Source: Candidatus Limnocylindrales bacterium (lineage in GTDB: Bacteria > Desulfobacterota > Binatia > UBA1149 > CAITLU01). From it: a stretch of DNA of 64,000 nucleotides. Under the pieces are notes generated by a model. The model ran no database searches, was not told the origin of the DNA, and was given only the letters and a program-made list of their open reading frames with translations. Where the stretch lies: NCBI GenBank assembly GCA_035626395.1, contig DASPNR010000007.1, positions 357,012 through 421,011 on the forward strand, in the 5' to 3' direction. Shown here piece after piece: positions 20,679 through 29,100 of this stretch (the stretch's first letter is position 1; every line of letters begins with the position of its first letter). Both the position numbers and the translations under genes were made by a program.

Positions 20679-23282
20679 TCAAAAGTCCTTGGCCAGCTCG
20701 ATCGTGAACGTCCGCCCGTCGTAGTAGCCGCGCTCGGTGACGCCGTCGCGCGTGAACTCGTGCCGTGCGTTGATCAGGTTCCTGGCCTTGAGGGTGAAGT
20801 CGAGATCATGGTCGAAGACGGTCAGCGTCTTCTTCAGGACGAAATCGAGAACGGGAAAGGACTGCTCCTCGAGATCGTCGAGGCCGTTGAGCGGGTCGCC
20901 GACGGCGTCGATGCGCGGTCCGGCCATGTTGAAGGCCAGCGTCGCCTGCAGCGCGCGCGGCAGGTCGTCATAGGTAAGCTGCGCGTTGACGATCCAGTCC
21001 GACTGCCCTTGCAGCGGCCGCTTGTCGATGACGTCGGCACTGACCGGCACCTCGACCTCCGACTGGATCCAGGAGCCGTTGGCGCGGACATGGAAGTTCT
21101 CGAAATGACGGCCCAGCGGATGCAGGCTCTGCCGGAATGCGAGCTCGATGCCGTAGAGCCATCCCTGGTCGGCGTTCTCCCAGGTGCGGCGGCTGCCGGA
21201 GGTCAGATAGCGCTCTTCGATGGGGCTCTTCAGGTCTTTGTAGAAGAACGCCAGTTGCACGCTGTCGCTGGTGTCGTGGTACCACTCCCAGCGAAGGTCG
21301 TAGTTGGTCAGCTCCGCCACCTGCAGGTTCGAATTGCCGAAGTAGATGTTGCGGTCCTCGGGATCGATGTACTCGGCCGCCGACAGCTCGCGCAGGTCGG
21401 GCCGGTTCACCGTCTGGCTCCACGCGGCGCGGAGCTGCATGTCCTCCCGGAACAACCACGTCAGCTCGGCCGCAGGGAAGAAGCCGTCGTGTCGGAGCTC
21501 GGCGTTCGCCTCGGGAAACAGCGGCATGTCGATGCTTTGCGTCGAGGTCTCCCAGCGCGCGCCGCCCGTCAGCCGCCACTGATCGCCAAGCTCGATGTCG
21601 GTCTGCAGGAACACTCCCAGGATGTCTTCCTGCCCTTCATAGATGTCGGTGGGCGTGGTGGTGTTGAACAGCAGCCATCCGTTCGGTGGGCCGATCTTGT
21701 CGTCGGCGAAGGCGTCGTCCACCGGGAGCCCGACATAGTCGTCCGGTGAAAGCAGCGGCAGGAAGCGGAAGCGCCGCTGCTCGGACTGCCTCTGCTTGTT
21801 GTAGTACTTGGCGCCGCCTTTGAGCGTCGAGAGGATGGCGCTGCTCAGCTTGAACGGCCGCTCCAGGTCCAGGTGCGCGTCCCACGCGTTGTCGGACAGA
21901 TCCTCCCACGTGCGCTGGTTGCTGACGTCCGTGCTCAGGCCGGTCGGGTCGATGCACGAGGGGCGGCCGCTCGGGCGGTCGGCCGCGTCCGTGCATCCTT
22001 TATTGCGTGCGGCGTCGAACGTGTACTGGCGGGTATCGGGCTTGACGCGTTCGGCGGTGGCGTAGGTAAGGCCCCAGCGGGCGCCGAGGTCGCCGAGCAG
22101 CGAGAAGGAATGATCGCCCTCGAGCTGCGCGGTCAGCAGCGACTGCTGCTCCCATTCGCTGGTCTCGACGTAGAAGTAGCGGTCGTTGTCGTTGGAGTAG
22201 CGCGGATCCTCGCGAATGAAGCGCTTGCTCGTCAGATGCGTGTAGAAGAGCGTGCCCTTGAGCCGATGCGAATCGAGCGGGCTCCACTCGCCGGAGCCGA
22301 GGATCGAGTACTGGATGGTGTTCTCGGTCTCCTTCTGCGTAGTGCGGTCGCCGATGGTTCCGATCTCGTCGACCGCGATCTGCCGGTGCTCCTTGCGATA
22401 CTGCCAGTCGTCCTCGGCCTGCAACCCGAGGATGAAGCCCATGTCGCCGATGCGCGTGTCGAAGCGGTTGGCGTAGGCGCTGGCCAGCTTGAAGCCCGGC
22501 GGGAGCGTCAGCTCGCGCAGATCGTATTCGCGCCGCAGGGCCAGGCCGATCTCGCGCTGCTTCTCCGCGGACAGGCCGTCCAGTGGGTCCGTTCCTTCGG
22601 GCACGCCTGCCGGAAGATCGCGGTGGTCGCCGTCGAAGCCGGACCAGTCCGTGCTGCTGCCTTCGAGCCAGGTCTTGTCGGTGAACGTGGTCTGGTCGTT
22701 GAAGTCGGTGGAGAGGCTGAGGCGAAACATGCGCTCGCGTGGAATTGCGCGGGTCGTCAGTTGGACCGAGCCACCGGAGAATTCGGCAGGGAGATAAGGC
22801 GCGTACGTCTTCTGGACGCTGAGCTGCTCCATGACGCCGGCCGGAAACAGATCGAGCGGCACGACGCGGCGTACGGGATCGGGGCTGGGAAGGTTGGCGA
22901 AGTTGAAGAGCGTGTTCGAGTAGCGCTCGGCCAGGCCGCGTACGAACACGTACTTGTCGCCGACCGTCGTCACGCCGGTGACTCGTGCCAGTGCGTCCAC
23001 CACTCCGGAGTCGCCGGTGACGGCGAAGTCCTCCGCGTCCAGAACGTCCATGATCGATTCGGAGAAGCGCGCCTGATCGATCGCGGTGGTCACGGACGTG
23101 CCGGTGACGAGGATTTCCTCGACCGATGCGTCCGGCTGCGTCGCCTGGGGCTGCTGCTCCTGCCGTCGCTGCTTGTCGTGGATGTCCTCCAGGGTCGGCT
23201 GCGGTTGCGCGAAGGCCGTTGCCGGTACGAGCGCTGCGATCGCGCATGCGCGGAGGCAATGCAGAAGATGGCGGTGAGTCAT
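20679..23282 (-). CDS. TonB-dependent outer-membrane receptor
   Basis: 867 aa. The signal peptide (about residues 1-25) ends ATAFA, followed by a Gln-rich stretch and the TonB-box-like ASVEEILVTG at 52-61. The plug domain (60-190) contains VFVRGLAERYSNTLF, VVPLDLFPAGVMEQLSVQKT and PAEFSGGSVQLTTR; a 22-strand barrel follows, ending in an aromatic residue (ELAKDF). The ligand is unknown. The plug resembles the large receptors of oligotrophic and deltaproteobacteria that import polymers or organic complexes rather than a defined siderophore group. It is divergent from the beta-helix protein at 23601, which may be a surface partner. Energy could come from the ExbB/ExbD/TonB operon at 34.8-39.2 kb. 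Confidence 0.92.
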   Translation of the reverse strand: MTHRHLLHCLRACAIAALVPATAFAQPQPTLEDIHDKQRRQEQQPQATQPDASVEEILVTGTSVTTAIDQARFSESIMDVLDAEDFAVTGDSGVVDALARVTGVTTVGDKYVFVRGLAERYSNTLFNFANLPSPDPVRRVVPLDLFPAGVMEQLSVQKTYAPYLPAEFSGGSVQLTTRAIPRERMFRLSLSTDFNDQTTFTDKTWLEGSSTDWSGFDGDHRDLPAGVPEGTDPLDGLSAEKQREIGLALRREYDLRELTLPPGFKLASAYANRFDTRIGDMGFILGLQAEDDWQYRKEHRQIAVDEIGTIGDRTTQKETENTIQYSILGSGEWSPLDSHRLKGTLFYTHLTSKRFIREDPRYSNDNDRYFYVETSEWEQQSLLTAQLEGDHSFSLLGDLGARWGLTYATAERVKPDTRQYTFDAARNKGCTDAADRPSGRPSCIDPTGLSTDVSNQRTWEDLSDNAWDAHLDLERPFKLSSAILSTLKGGAKYYNKQRQSEQRRFRFLPLLSPDDYVGLPVDDAFADDKIGPPNGWLLFNTTTPTDIYEGQEDILGVFLQTDIELGDQWRLTGGARWETSTQSIDMPLFPEANAELRHDGFFPAAELTWLFREDMQLRAAWSQTVNRPDLRELSAAEYIDPEDRNIYFGNSNLQVAELTNYDLRWEWYHDTSDSVQLAFFYKDLKSPIEERYLTSGSRRTWENADQGWLYGIELAFRQSLHPLGRHFENFHVRANGSWIQSEVEVPVSADVIDKRPLQGQSDWIVNAQLTYDDLPRALQATLAFNMAGPRIDAVGDPLNGLDDLEEQSFPVLDFVLKKTLTVFDHDLDFTLKARNLINARHEFTRDGVTERGYYDGRTFTIELAKDF

Positions 23283-23600
23283 CGAGGCGCATTCCTGGCC
23301 GCTGCGGCCGTGTACGTGGGCCGAACGATCGGCCGGCACCAGGAGACAGGCGCGATGTCAGCTGCGAGTTAGCGCAGCGTGCAGTTGCGGTTAGCGGGCA
23401 TGCTCTGCGTCTTTCCGCGCCGCCGCCGCCGTTCACGGAAAACTCACCGCGCTCCCACCGAACCATCACATGGCGAGTGCAACATGGCCGCATCCGGGCC
23501 GGCATGGTGCCGACTCGTGGAGGGGCTCCTGACGACAGCGGTCGGGAGCTGTCGGCATCGATGCGCCACAGTCACGTGCGCATCCAACTGGAGGATAAGA
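23283..23600. promoter_or_regulatory. Divergent control region of receptor and beta-helix genes
   Basis: 318 bases between divergent starts at 23282 and 23601. An imperfect direct repeat, TGCGAGTTAGCG at 23363-23374 and TGCGGTTAGCG at 23386-23396 (23 bases apart), is a candidate operator. CTGGAGGATAAGA just before 23601 is a good ribosome-binding site. No consensus promoter or riboswitch was recognised. Confidence 0.35.
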
Positions 23601-25382
23601 ATGCGAATCAGGAACCTATCGGGCATGGCCGCAGCCGGCATGCTCGTCGTCGCCCTCGGCGCCGGCTCGGCGCAGGCCGACCGCGGCGGATGCGCGCAGC
23701 CGGTCACCTCGGGTGCCGCACCCGTCGCCACCGACTGTCTGTTCATCCTGCGCGCGGCCGTCGGCTCGGCCACGTGCGACAAGCCATGCATCTGTCAGCC
23801 CAAGGGCTCCGGCCCCACCAAGGCCGGTGATGCGCTGCTGTGCCTGCTGACGTCGGTCGGGTCGCCGACCAACGTCGATTGTCCCTGTGGAACGCCCGAC
23901 GTTCAGTCGAGCGACTACACGTTCGATCCGGAACAGCACGTCACCAATCCCAACGTTGCGCCGCTCTTCGAGAAGACCGACTACATCGGCGCCTTCTCGC
24001 AGGACCAGGACCCCGAATTCGGCGACTGGACCCAGGGATGGACCGTCGAAGTGCACGGCAACCATACCGTGTGGGAGCCCGCCAGCGGCGGCACTCTCGG
24101 CGGCGCAACGCCCAGCGCGAACAACTCCTGCCCGCCCGGCACGACGCCCGAAGGCTCGACCTCGCTACCGGCGCCGTTCCAAGGATCGATGGACTTTTGC
24201 CGCCTGCCGCAGCGGTACCAGGTCGGCGGCGGCACGCTGACCCTGACCAATGACAACATCTACCTGATCTCGGACCAGGGCACGCTCGGCACCGTCATCG
24301 GCGATGGCGACGGCGAGGACAAGAGCTGCAGCACCGGAACGGCCAACTCGGCCGTGAGGTCCACGCTGGTGATCGAGCCGGGGACCGTCATCCTCGGCCA
24401 GAACGCGCGCAACCTGATCGTGACGCGCGGCTCGAAGGTCTTCGTCAACGGCACCGCCGAGGATCCGGTCATCATGGACTCGTTCTCCTGGTGGTCGGAC
24501 TGGGTGGCCACGGGTGACGAGGTGTCCAACCGCCGCGAGTGGGGCGGCTTCATCGTCACCGGATGCGGCCGAATCAACACGTGCAACGACGCCACCTACT
24601 GTGACGCCATCGTCGAAGGCGTGCTCGGCACGGTCCGCTACGGCGGCGTGGTCGACAACTTCGACTGGGACGCGGGCGCCATCCGGTACCTCGTGGTCAG
24701 CCACTCGGCCTACATCATCGATGTCAACGGCAACGACACCAACGCGATCACCCTGTACGGCATCGGCCGCTCCACCGAGGTCGAGTACGTGCAGGCCAAC
24801 CACAGCGGCGACGACGGCATCGAGATTTTCGGCGGAGATGTGGTGGTCAAGCACGCGGTGGTGACGGGTGCGCTCGACGACAGCCTCGACACCGACTTCG
24901 GCTACAACGGCGGCGTCCAGTTCGCGCTCGTCAAGCACTACACCGACGAGGCGGACAAGGGGTTCGAGATGGACAACAGCCTCTCGAGCAATCCGACCGC
25001 CACGCCAGTATCCACGCCGACGATGGCCAACATCACGGTCGTCAGCTCGACTGCGACCGCGGGCTCCCCAGGCGGCATGAGCCTCCGCTCGCGCACGCAG
25101 GGCGACTTCTGGAACCTCATCATCGCCTCGCCCGAACGTTCGGCCATCCGCAGCGAGAACGACACCATCGACCATCGCGCGGGCGTGCTCACCGACAACA
25201 CCGACAGCCTCCTCGAGATCCACAACTCGATCGTCTGGGCGCCCACTGCGACCAAGACCTTCGAAGGCAGCGGAACGGTGACGGACGCCGAAGTGCAGAT
25301 GTGGTTTCAGTCCGATCCGCTCAACCAGAGCATCGATCCGGGTGTGGGCGCCTTCGGCTACCCGAATCAGGTCGCTCCGTAA
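23601..25382 (+). CDS. Secreted beta-helix protein with degenerate dockerin-like module
   Basis: 593 aa from the ATG at 23601 (MRIRNLSGMAAAGMLVVALG, cleaved near SAQA). An N-terminal Cys-rich module (about 30-95) reads [17 protein letters not shown] and AGDALLCLLTSVGSP and ends VDCPC. It aligns with the C-terminal module of the protein at 19239 but has lost the Asp/Asn calcium ligands. From about 250 to 560 the sequence has right-handed parallel beta-helix character: VIEPGTVILGQNARNLIVTR, GSKVFVNGTAEDPVIMDS, GGFIVTG, TEVEYVQANHSGDDGIEIFG. Such proteins bind or cut extracellular polymers, but no catalytic motif is evident. The divergent TonB receptor suggests a shared substrate; this is inference. 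Confidence 0.82.
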   Translation: MRIRNLSGMAAAGMLVVALGAGSAQADRGGCAQPVTSGAAPVATDCLFILRAAVGSATCDKPCICQPKGSGPTKAGDALLCLLTSVGSPTNVDCPCGTPDVQSSDYTFDPEQHVTNPNVAPLFEKTDYIGAFSQDQDPEFGDWTQGWTVEVHGNHTVWEPASGGTLGGATPSANNSCPPGTTPEGSTSLPAPFQGSMDFCRLPQRYQVGGGTLTLTNDNIYLISDQGTLGTVIGDGDGEDKSCSTGTANSAVRSTLVIEPGTVILGQNARNLIVTRGSKVFVNGTAEDPVIMDSFSWWSDWVATGDEVSNRREWGGFIVTGCGRINTCNDATYCDAIVEGVLGTVRYGGVVDNFDWDAGAIRYLVVSHSAYIIDVNGNDTNAITLYGIGRSTEVEYVQANHSGDDGIEIFGGDVVVKHAVVTGALDDSLDTDFGYNGGVQFALVKHYTDEADKGFEMDNSLSSNPTATPVSTPTMANITVVSSTATAGSPGGMSLRSRTQGDFWNLIIASPERSAIRSENDTIDHRAGVLTDNTDSLLEIHNSIVWAPTATKTFEGSGTVTDAEVQMWFQSDPLNQSIDPGVGAFGYPNQVAP

Positions 25383-25396
25383 CGTCTTCGTTCCCT

Positions 25397-25440
25397 GCCC
25401 GCCTTGGCAGGCCGCTGCGGCGGCCTCGCCAAGAGCGGGC
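25397..25440 (+). terminator. Large hairpin after the beta-helix gene
   Basis: Nested complementary arms GCCCGC...GCGGGC, CTTGGC...GCCAAG and AGGCCGC...GCGGCCT form an almost continuous stem within 44 bases, starting 14 bases past the stop at 25382. A T7 run appears only at 25459-25465, too far for a textbook intrinsic terminator. Confidence 0.55.
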
Positions 25441-25506
25441 GCACCGATCATCACGACGTTTTTTTGTGCCCACGCCGATCGGCGTGCGCGAGAGGAGAGT
25501 ATCGTC

Positions 25507-26592
25507 ATGTCGAACCGATCAATGAAGGTTGCCGGCCCGCGCGCGAAGGTGGCGGGCCTGGTGGCAGGGCTGGCCATGATTGCCGTTGCCGCGGGAGCCG
25601 GGTCGGCGCACGCGCAGGCGCAGCAGTGCGACGTCGTCTTCAGCGTCAGCAACACGACCGACAACCTCAGGGCCCTGCAGCTCGCCGTCGACTATGCCAC
25701 TGCACCGGGAGACTTCGCTGTCGACGTCGATTGCACGCTGACGCCGCCGGGGTCGCTGGAGGCGTCGAACGATCAGGACGGTCAGGTCCTGGACCTCGGC
25801 TACGTCGACACATCCGGCTTTGCCGGACCATCCGTGTTCGCAACCTGTCCGTTCATCGGCACGACCGGCACGCCGGTTGCCGGTGATTTCTCCGTCGCCG
25901 TCGAAGACGCGATCGACGAGTCGACGCCGCCGGCGCAGGCTTCCCCGTTTCCGACGATCACGGTTTCGGTCACCAACTGCGTGCCGGCCATCGTCGACTG
26001 CGGAAACGGCGTGGCGCAGGCGGGCGAGGAGTGTGACGACGGAAATGCCGTCGGCGGCGACGGCTGCAGCAGCCAGTGCCTGGATACGGCATCGTGCGCG
26101 GCGTCGCCGCGGACCGGCTGCCTGGCCGGCGGCGGCGGCAAGATCAAGCTCAAGAACGACCTGGCCAGCGACGCCAAGGACCAGGGCCAGTACCAGTGGA
26201 AGAAGGGCGCCGCGATCGATTTCGCCGAACTCGGTGACCCCGTCACCGGCGACACCACCTACAGCTGGTGTGTCTACGACGACGGCGAGCTGGTTCTAGG
26301 TCAGGACGTGCCGGCGGGCGCGGGCTGGGCGGCCTCCGGCACGACCGGTTACCAGTTCAAGGGTGACGCCGACGGCATCTCGCAGATCAAGGTGAAGTCC
26401 GGCGCCGCCGGCAAGACGCAGGTGCAGGTCAAGGCCAAGAGCAAGGCCGCGCTGTTCCAGTCGCCGTCGGTGGCGATGGAAGAGCCGGTGGTCGCGCAGG
26501 TCGTCATCGAAAACGGTGCATGTGTGGAGACGACGTTCACTGGCGGCGTCGAGACGGAGACGCAGTACAGCGCCGGATACCTCGCGCCGTGA
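25507..26592 (+). CDS. Secreted protein: cohesin-like domain, Cys-rich DUF4215 repeat, beta domain
   Basis: 361 aa; the ATG at 25507 follows GAGAGGAGAG. The signal peptide ends near SAHA (residue 36). Residues about 41-160 (CDVVFSVSNTTDNLRALQLA, VDYATAPGDF, ATCPFIG, GDFSVAVEDA) resemble a cohesin-type beta-sandwich and align with the C-terminus of the next protein. A single Myxococcota-type repeat, CGNGVAQAGEECDDGNAVG, follows near residue 165. The C-terminal domain (about 210-361: KIKLKNDLASDAKDQGQYQW, TYSWCVYDDG, YQFKGDADGISQIKVKSG) is a beta-rich domain that I recall as recurrent in exported proteins of deltaproteobacterial-type genomes, without known function. Cohesin assignment is pattern-based. 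Confidence 0.78.
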   Translation: MSNRSMKVAGPRAKVAGLVAGLAMIAVAAGAGSAHAQAQQCDVVFSVSNTTDNLRALQLAVDYATAPGDFAVDVDCTLTPPGSLEASNDQDGQVLDLGYVDTSGFAGPSVFATCPFIGTTGTPVAGDFSVAVEDAIDESTPPAQASPFPTITVSVTNCVPAIVDCGNGVAQAGEECDDGNAVGGDGCSSQCLDTASCAASPRTGCLAGGGGKIKLKNDLASDAKDQGQYQWKKGAAIDFAELGDPVTGDTTYSWCVYDDGELVLGQDVPAGAGWAASGTTGYQFKGDADGISQIKVKSGAAGKTQVQVKAKSKAALFQSPSVAMEEPVVAQVVIENGACVETTFTGGVETETQYSAGYLAP

Positions 26593-26626
26593 TCCGGATG
26601 TCTCGCTAGCGCAGTCGCGTCGGTCC

Positions 26627-26663
26627 GGCTCCGGCGGGTCCATCGGTCGGGCCCGCCGGAGCC
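26627..26663 (+). terminator. 12-bp perfect hairpin after 25507 gene
   Basis: GGCTCCGGCGGG (26627-26638) pairs exactly with CCCGCCGGAGCC (26652-26663) around a 13-base loop, 35 bases past the stop at 26592. No T-run follows. It separates two genes encoding related secreted proteins. Confidence 0.55.
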
Positions 26664-26749
26664 TTCGAAGGCGGTCACGTGGCGAATCCGCCGCGAACGC
26701 GCATCGGTACCTGAGATCGTTCTTTTCGACCCGGCCGGAGGCCATCGTC

Positions 26750-28384
26750 ATGCAAACCAATTCGAGGCTCGCCGTCATCGTCACGGTGTTCCTTGCCTGC
26801 GGTGTCTGGAGCGCGCCGGCTGACGCCGCCGACGAAGATGGACACCGGCTGTGCCGGCGCGCGATCGCGACAGGCCTGAAGCGCTGGGTCGAGAAGAGCA
26901 TCAAGATCCGCCAGCAATGCCGCAGCCGCATCGTGGCCGGCATGCTCTCCTCCGACACCGACTGCTCGGGTGCCACGACCGATCCCGTCATGTCGCGCCG
27001 CCTGGCTCGCGCGGACGACCAGCTCGAGCGCGACATCGTCCTGGCCTGCCACGACGCCGACTTCACGCTCCTCAGCTATCCAGGCGCATGCCCCGATGCT
27101 GCCGGCGAGTTCGACGGCGAGGATCTCGCCGCATGCATTGTCAGTCGCGGCAGCGATCTTCTCGAGCAGGTGCTGGCGATCCAGTATCCATCGCCGCCCT
27201 CGTTCCTGCGCGGGCACGAGGCCCATTGCCTCGTCGCCGCCGCCGGGCGCGCACGCATCATGATGACCGGCGAGCTGCGCGGGCGTCTTTCGTGCCGGTT
27301 GGCGCGAGAGTCGGGCGAGCTTTCGCAGGGGGTCGATTGTCTGGCGATGCCGCCGCCGTACGGTCCGGGAACCGGCTCCGACGCTCACGACGAGATCATT
27401 CTTCGTGCGTATCTTGCGTGGCTGACGGCGCTGCCGGCCGCGTGCGCCCGCATCGGTCTCGACGACATCCGATACGAAGGGTGCCCCGCCTCCTCCGACG
27501 GCGGCTTCGACGTGCACGAGTTTCGTCGCTGCATCTTCGACGCCAACACGACGGCCGTCTTCTCTCTGCTCGATCTGGCGTTTCCGACCGACCCGGTCTG
27601 CGGCAACGGCATCCCCCAGGAGGGCGAGGCGTGCGACAACGGTGCGGCCAACTCGGACGCGACGCCGGATGCATGCCGCACCGACTGCTCGCTACCGCGC
27701 TGCAGCGACGGCGTGACCGATGCGGCCGAGACCTGCGACGACGGCAACCTCGCCGCCCTCGATGGCTGCGATGCCGCGTGCCGAATGGAGTTCTGCGGCG
27801 ACGGCACCGTCAACGATGCGCCGCCCGAGCAGTGCGACGACGGCAATGGCGTCGCCTCCGACCTTTGCACGCCCGCCTGCCGGCATGCCGTTTGCGGCGA
27901 CGGCTTCGTCTGCACGAGCGCTGCATGCACCAGCGGGCCCGGCGGAGGCGCCGAGCGTTGCGACAACGGCGTGGACAACGGTCCCCATGGCGCATGCCAG
28001 AGCGACTGCTCCGGTTTCCGCTACACGTGTCGGATCACGATCGGCGTCACCAGCAGTGAGCTGCTCGGCGGTGTCACCTATCAAATGGACTATCCCACTG
28101 CGCCTGGCCTGCTGCTGGGATCGGGCACCAGCGTCCGCTGCAGCTCGCTGGTGCCGAACGCACTATCGAGCTTCTTCGACAACGACGGCACCAGGCGCCT
28201 GCGGCACTCGGTGATCCTCGCATCGGGCGTCCAGGCGCCCGCGGCGCTGGCACGATGCTCGTTCGCCACCGACGACCCACAGCTTGCGGCGAACGCTTTC
28301 GCGCTGACGCTGGCGGACGCATCGAACCCCGACTTCGAGCCGCGACAGCCAGTGCTGGCCGTCACTTCGGTGGCCTGCGAGTAG
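26750..28384 (+). CDS. Secreted multidomain protein: duplicated helical Cys domain, DUF4215 repeats, cohesin-like C-terminus
   Basis: 544 aa; GGAGGCCATCGTC precedes the ATG, much like the leader of the previous gene. The signal peptide ends near PADA (residue 26). Residues 30-145 and 146-270 look like two copies of an alpha-helical Cys-containing domain: LCRRAIATGLKRWVEKSIKI and LACHDADFTLLSYPGACPDA match CLVAAAGRARIMMTGELRGR and CARIGLDDIRYEGCPAS in order and spacing. About 280-410 hold four Cys-rich repeats of the CGNG...GE.CD.GN type. The last 130 residues (YTCRITIGVTSSELLGGVTY, MDYPTAPG, LARCSFATDD, FALTLADA) align with the cohesin-like N-terminus of the 25507 protein. Probably a surface or extracellular scaffold; function inferred only. 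Confidence 0.78.
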   Translation: MQTNSRLAVIVTVFLACGVWSAPADAADEDGHRLCRRAIATGLKRWVEKSIKIRQQCRSRIVAGMLSSDTDCSGATTDPVMSRRLARADDQLERDIVLACHDADFTLLSYPGACPDAAGEFDGEDLAACIVSRGSDLLEQVLAIQYPSPPSFLRGHEAHCLVAAAGRARIMMTGELRGRLSCRLARESGELSQGVDCLAMPPPYGPGTGSDAHDEIILRAYLAWLTALPAACARIGLDDIRYEGCPASSDGGFDVHEFRRCIFDANTTAVFSLLDLAFPTDPVCGNGIPQEGEACDNGAANSDATPDACRTDCSLPRCSDGVTDAAETCDDGNLAALDGCDAACRMEFCGDGTVNDAPPEQCDDGNGVASDLCTPACRHAVCGDGFVCTSAACTSGPGGGAERCDNGVDNGPHGACQSDCSGFRYTCRITIGVTSSELLGGVTYQMDYPTAPGLLLGSGTSVRCSSLVPNALSSFFDNDGTRRLRHSVILASGVQAPAALARCSFATDDPQLAANAFALTLADASNPDFEPRQPVLAVTSVACE

Positions 28385-28502
28385 ATCCTCTTTTGCCGCC
28401 GTCGCCGAGGCGAGCATTCCACCTGCCGCTCATCCTGCGTTCACATGCGCCGGGCACACTCCCCGTGGCCGCCCGGCAGGCGGAGCGGCAGGAGAGTGCG
28501 GT

Positions 28503-29042
28503 ATGCCGAAGATCGTGATGGTTCTCCAGAGCGGTTGGGTACGGGTTCTCGACTGGGACACGCAGCTTCTGATCGCGAGCAGCCGCTCGCGGCGGTGGTG
28601 GCTCACACGTGCGATGCGTGCGCTGACCAGAGCGGGTGACACCGCGGGATGGTTCGTTCATGGCGCGGTTCTGGCGGCGCTCTTGCCGGACGGGGCCTCG
28701 CACGTGCAGCTGCTGGTGGCAGGCGCCGTGGTAGGCACCGCACTCTCGCAGCTGCTCAAGCGCCTGTGCCGCCGGTCCAGACCCGATCACGCCATCGAAT
28801 CCTTTGCCGCATCGATGGCCAATCCGGATCTCTTCTCTTTCCCGTCCGGCCACAGCACCGTGGCCTTTGCGGTAGCCACGGCGCTTTCGTCCGCTCATCC
28901 GGTTCTGGGCGGCCTGGAGCTCGCGCTCGCGACGGCCATCGCATGTTCCCGCGTCGGGCTGGGCGCGCACTACCCTCTCGACGTCACGGCGGGGGTTCTG
29001 CTCGGCGTCGCCTCAGGGCTCGCGGCAACGCTGCTCGTCTGA
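28503..29042 (+). CDS. PAP2-family membrane phosphatase
   Basis: 179 aa with several membrane segments. The three acid-phosphatase motifs are KRLCRRSRP (residues about 86-94), FPSGHST (near 116-122) and SRVGLGAHYPLDV (near 148-160), holding the catalytic His pair and phosphate-binding Lys/Arg. Family members dephosphorylate lipid phosphates such as undecaprenyl pyrophosphate or phosphatidate at the membrane. The start has a CAGGAGAG ribosome-binding site. No neighbour points to a particular lipid. Confidence 0.9.
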   Translation: MPKIVMVLQSGWVRVLDWDTQLLIASSRSRRWWLTRAMRALTRAGDTAGWFVHGAVLAALLPDGASHVQLLVAGAVVGTALSQLLKRLCRRSRPDHAIESFAASMANPDLFSFPSGHSTVAFAVATALSSAHPVLGGLELALATAIACSRVGLGAHYPLDVTAGVLLGVASGLAATLLV

Positions 29043-29068
29043 AGGACATTTCCCATTTGTTGGCGCGG

Positions 29069-29085
29069 CAATGTCGTTTACATTG
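29069..29085. promoter_or_regulatory. CAATGT-N5-ACATTG inverted repeat
   Basis: CAATGT (29069-29074) and ACATTG (29080-29085) flank CGTTT, in an AT-richer patch just before the radical-SAM gene. If translation starts at 29101 the palindrome lies in the promoter/leader region and could be an operator. If it starts at 29071 the palindrome is mostly inside the coding region. Confidence 0.3.
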
Positions 29086-29100
29086 TGCACCTGCTCCGCG

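Noticed and set aside
21873..23372. 499-aa plus-strand frame opposite the TonB receptor
   Set aside because: Shadow; the minus-strand receptor has a signal peptide, plug and barrel.
25459..25465. T7 run as intrinsic terminator tail
   Set aside because: It lies 19 bases from the hairpin end, too far for a classic terminator; the hairpin is kept as a moderate-confidence feature.
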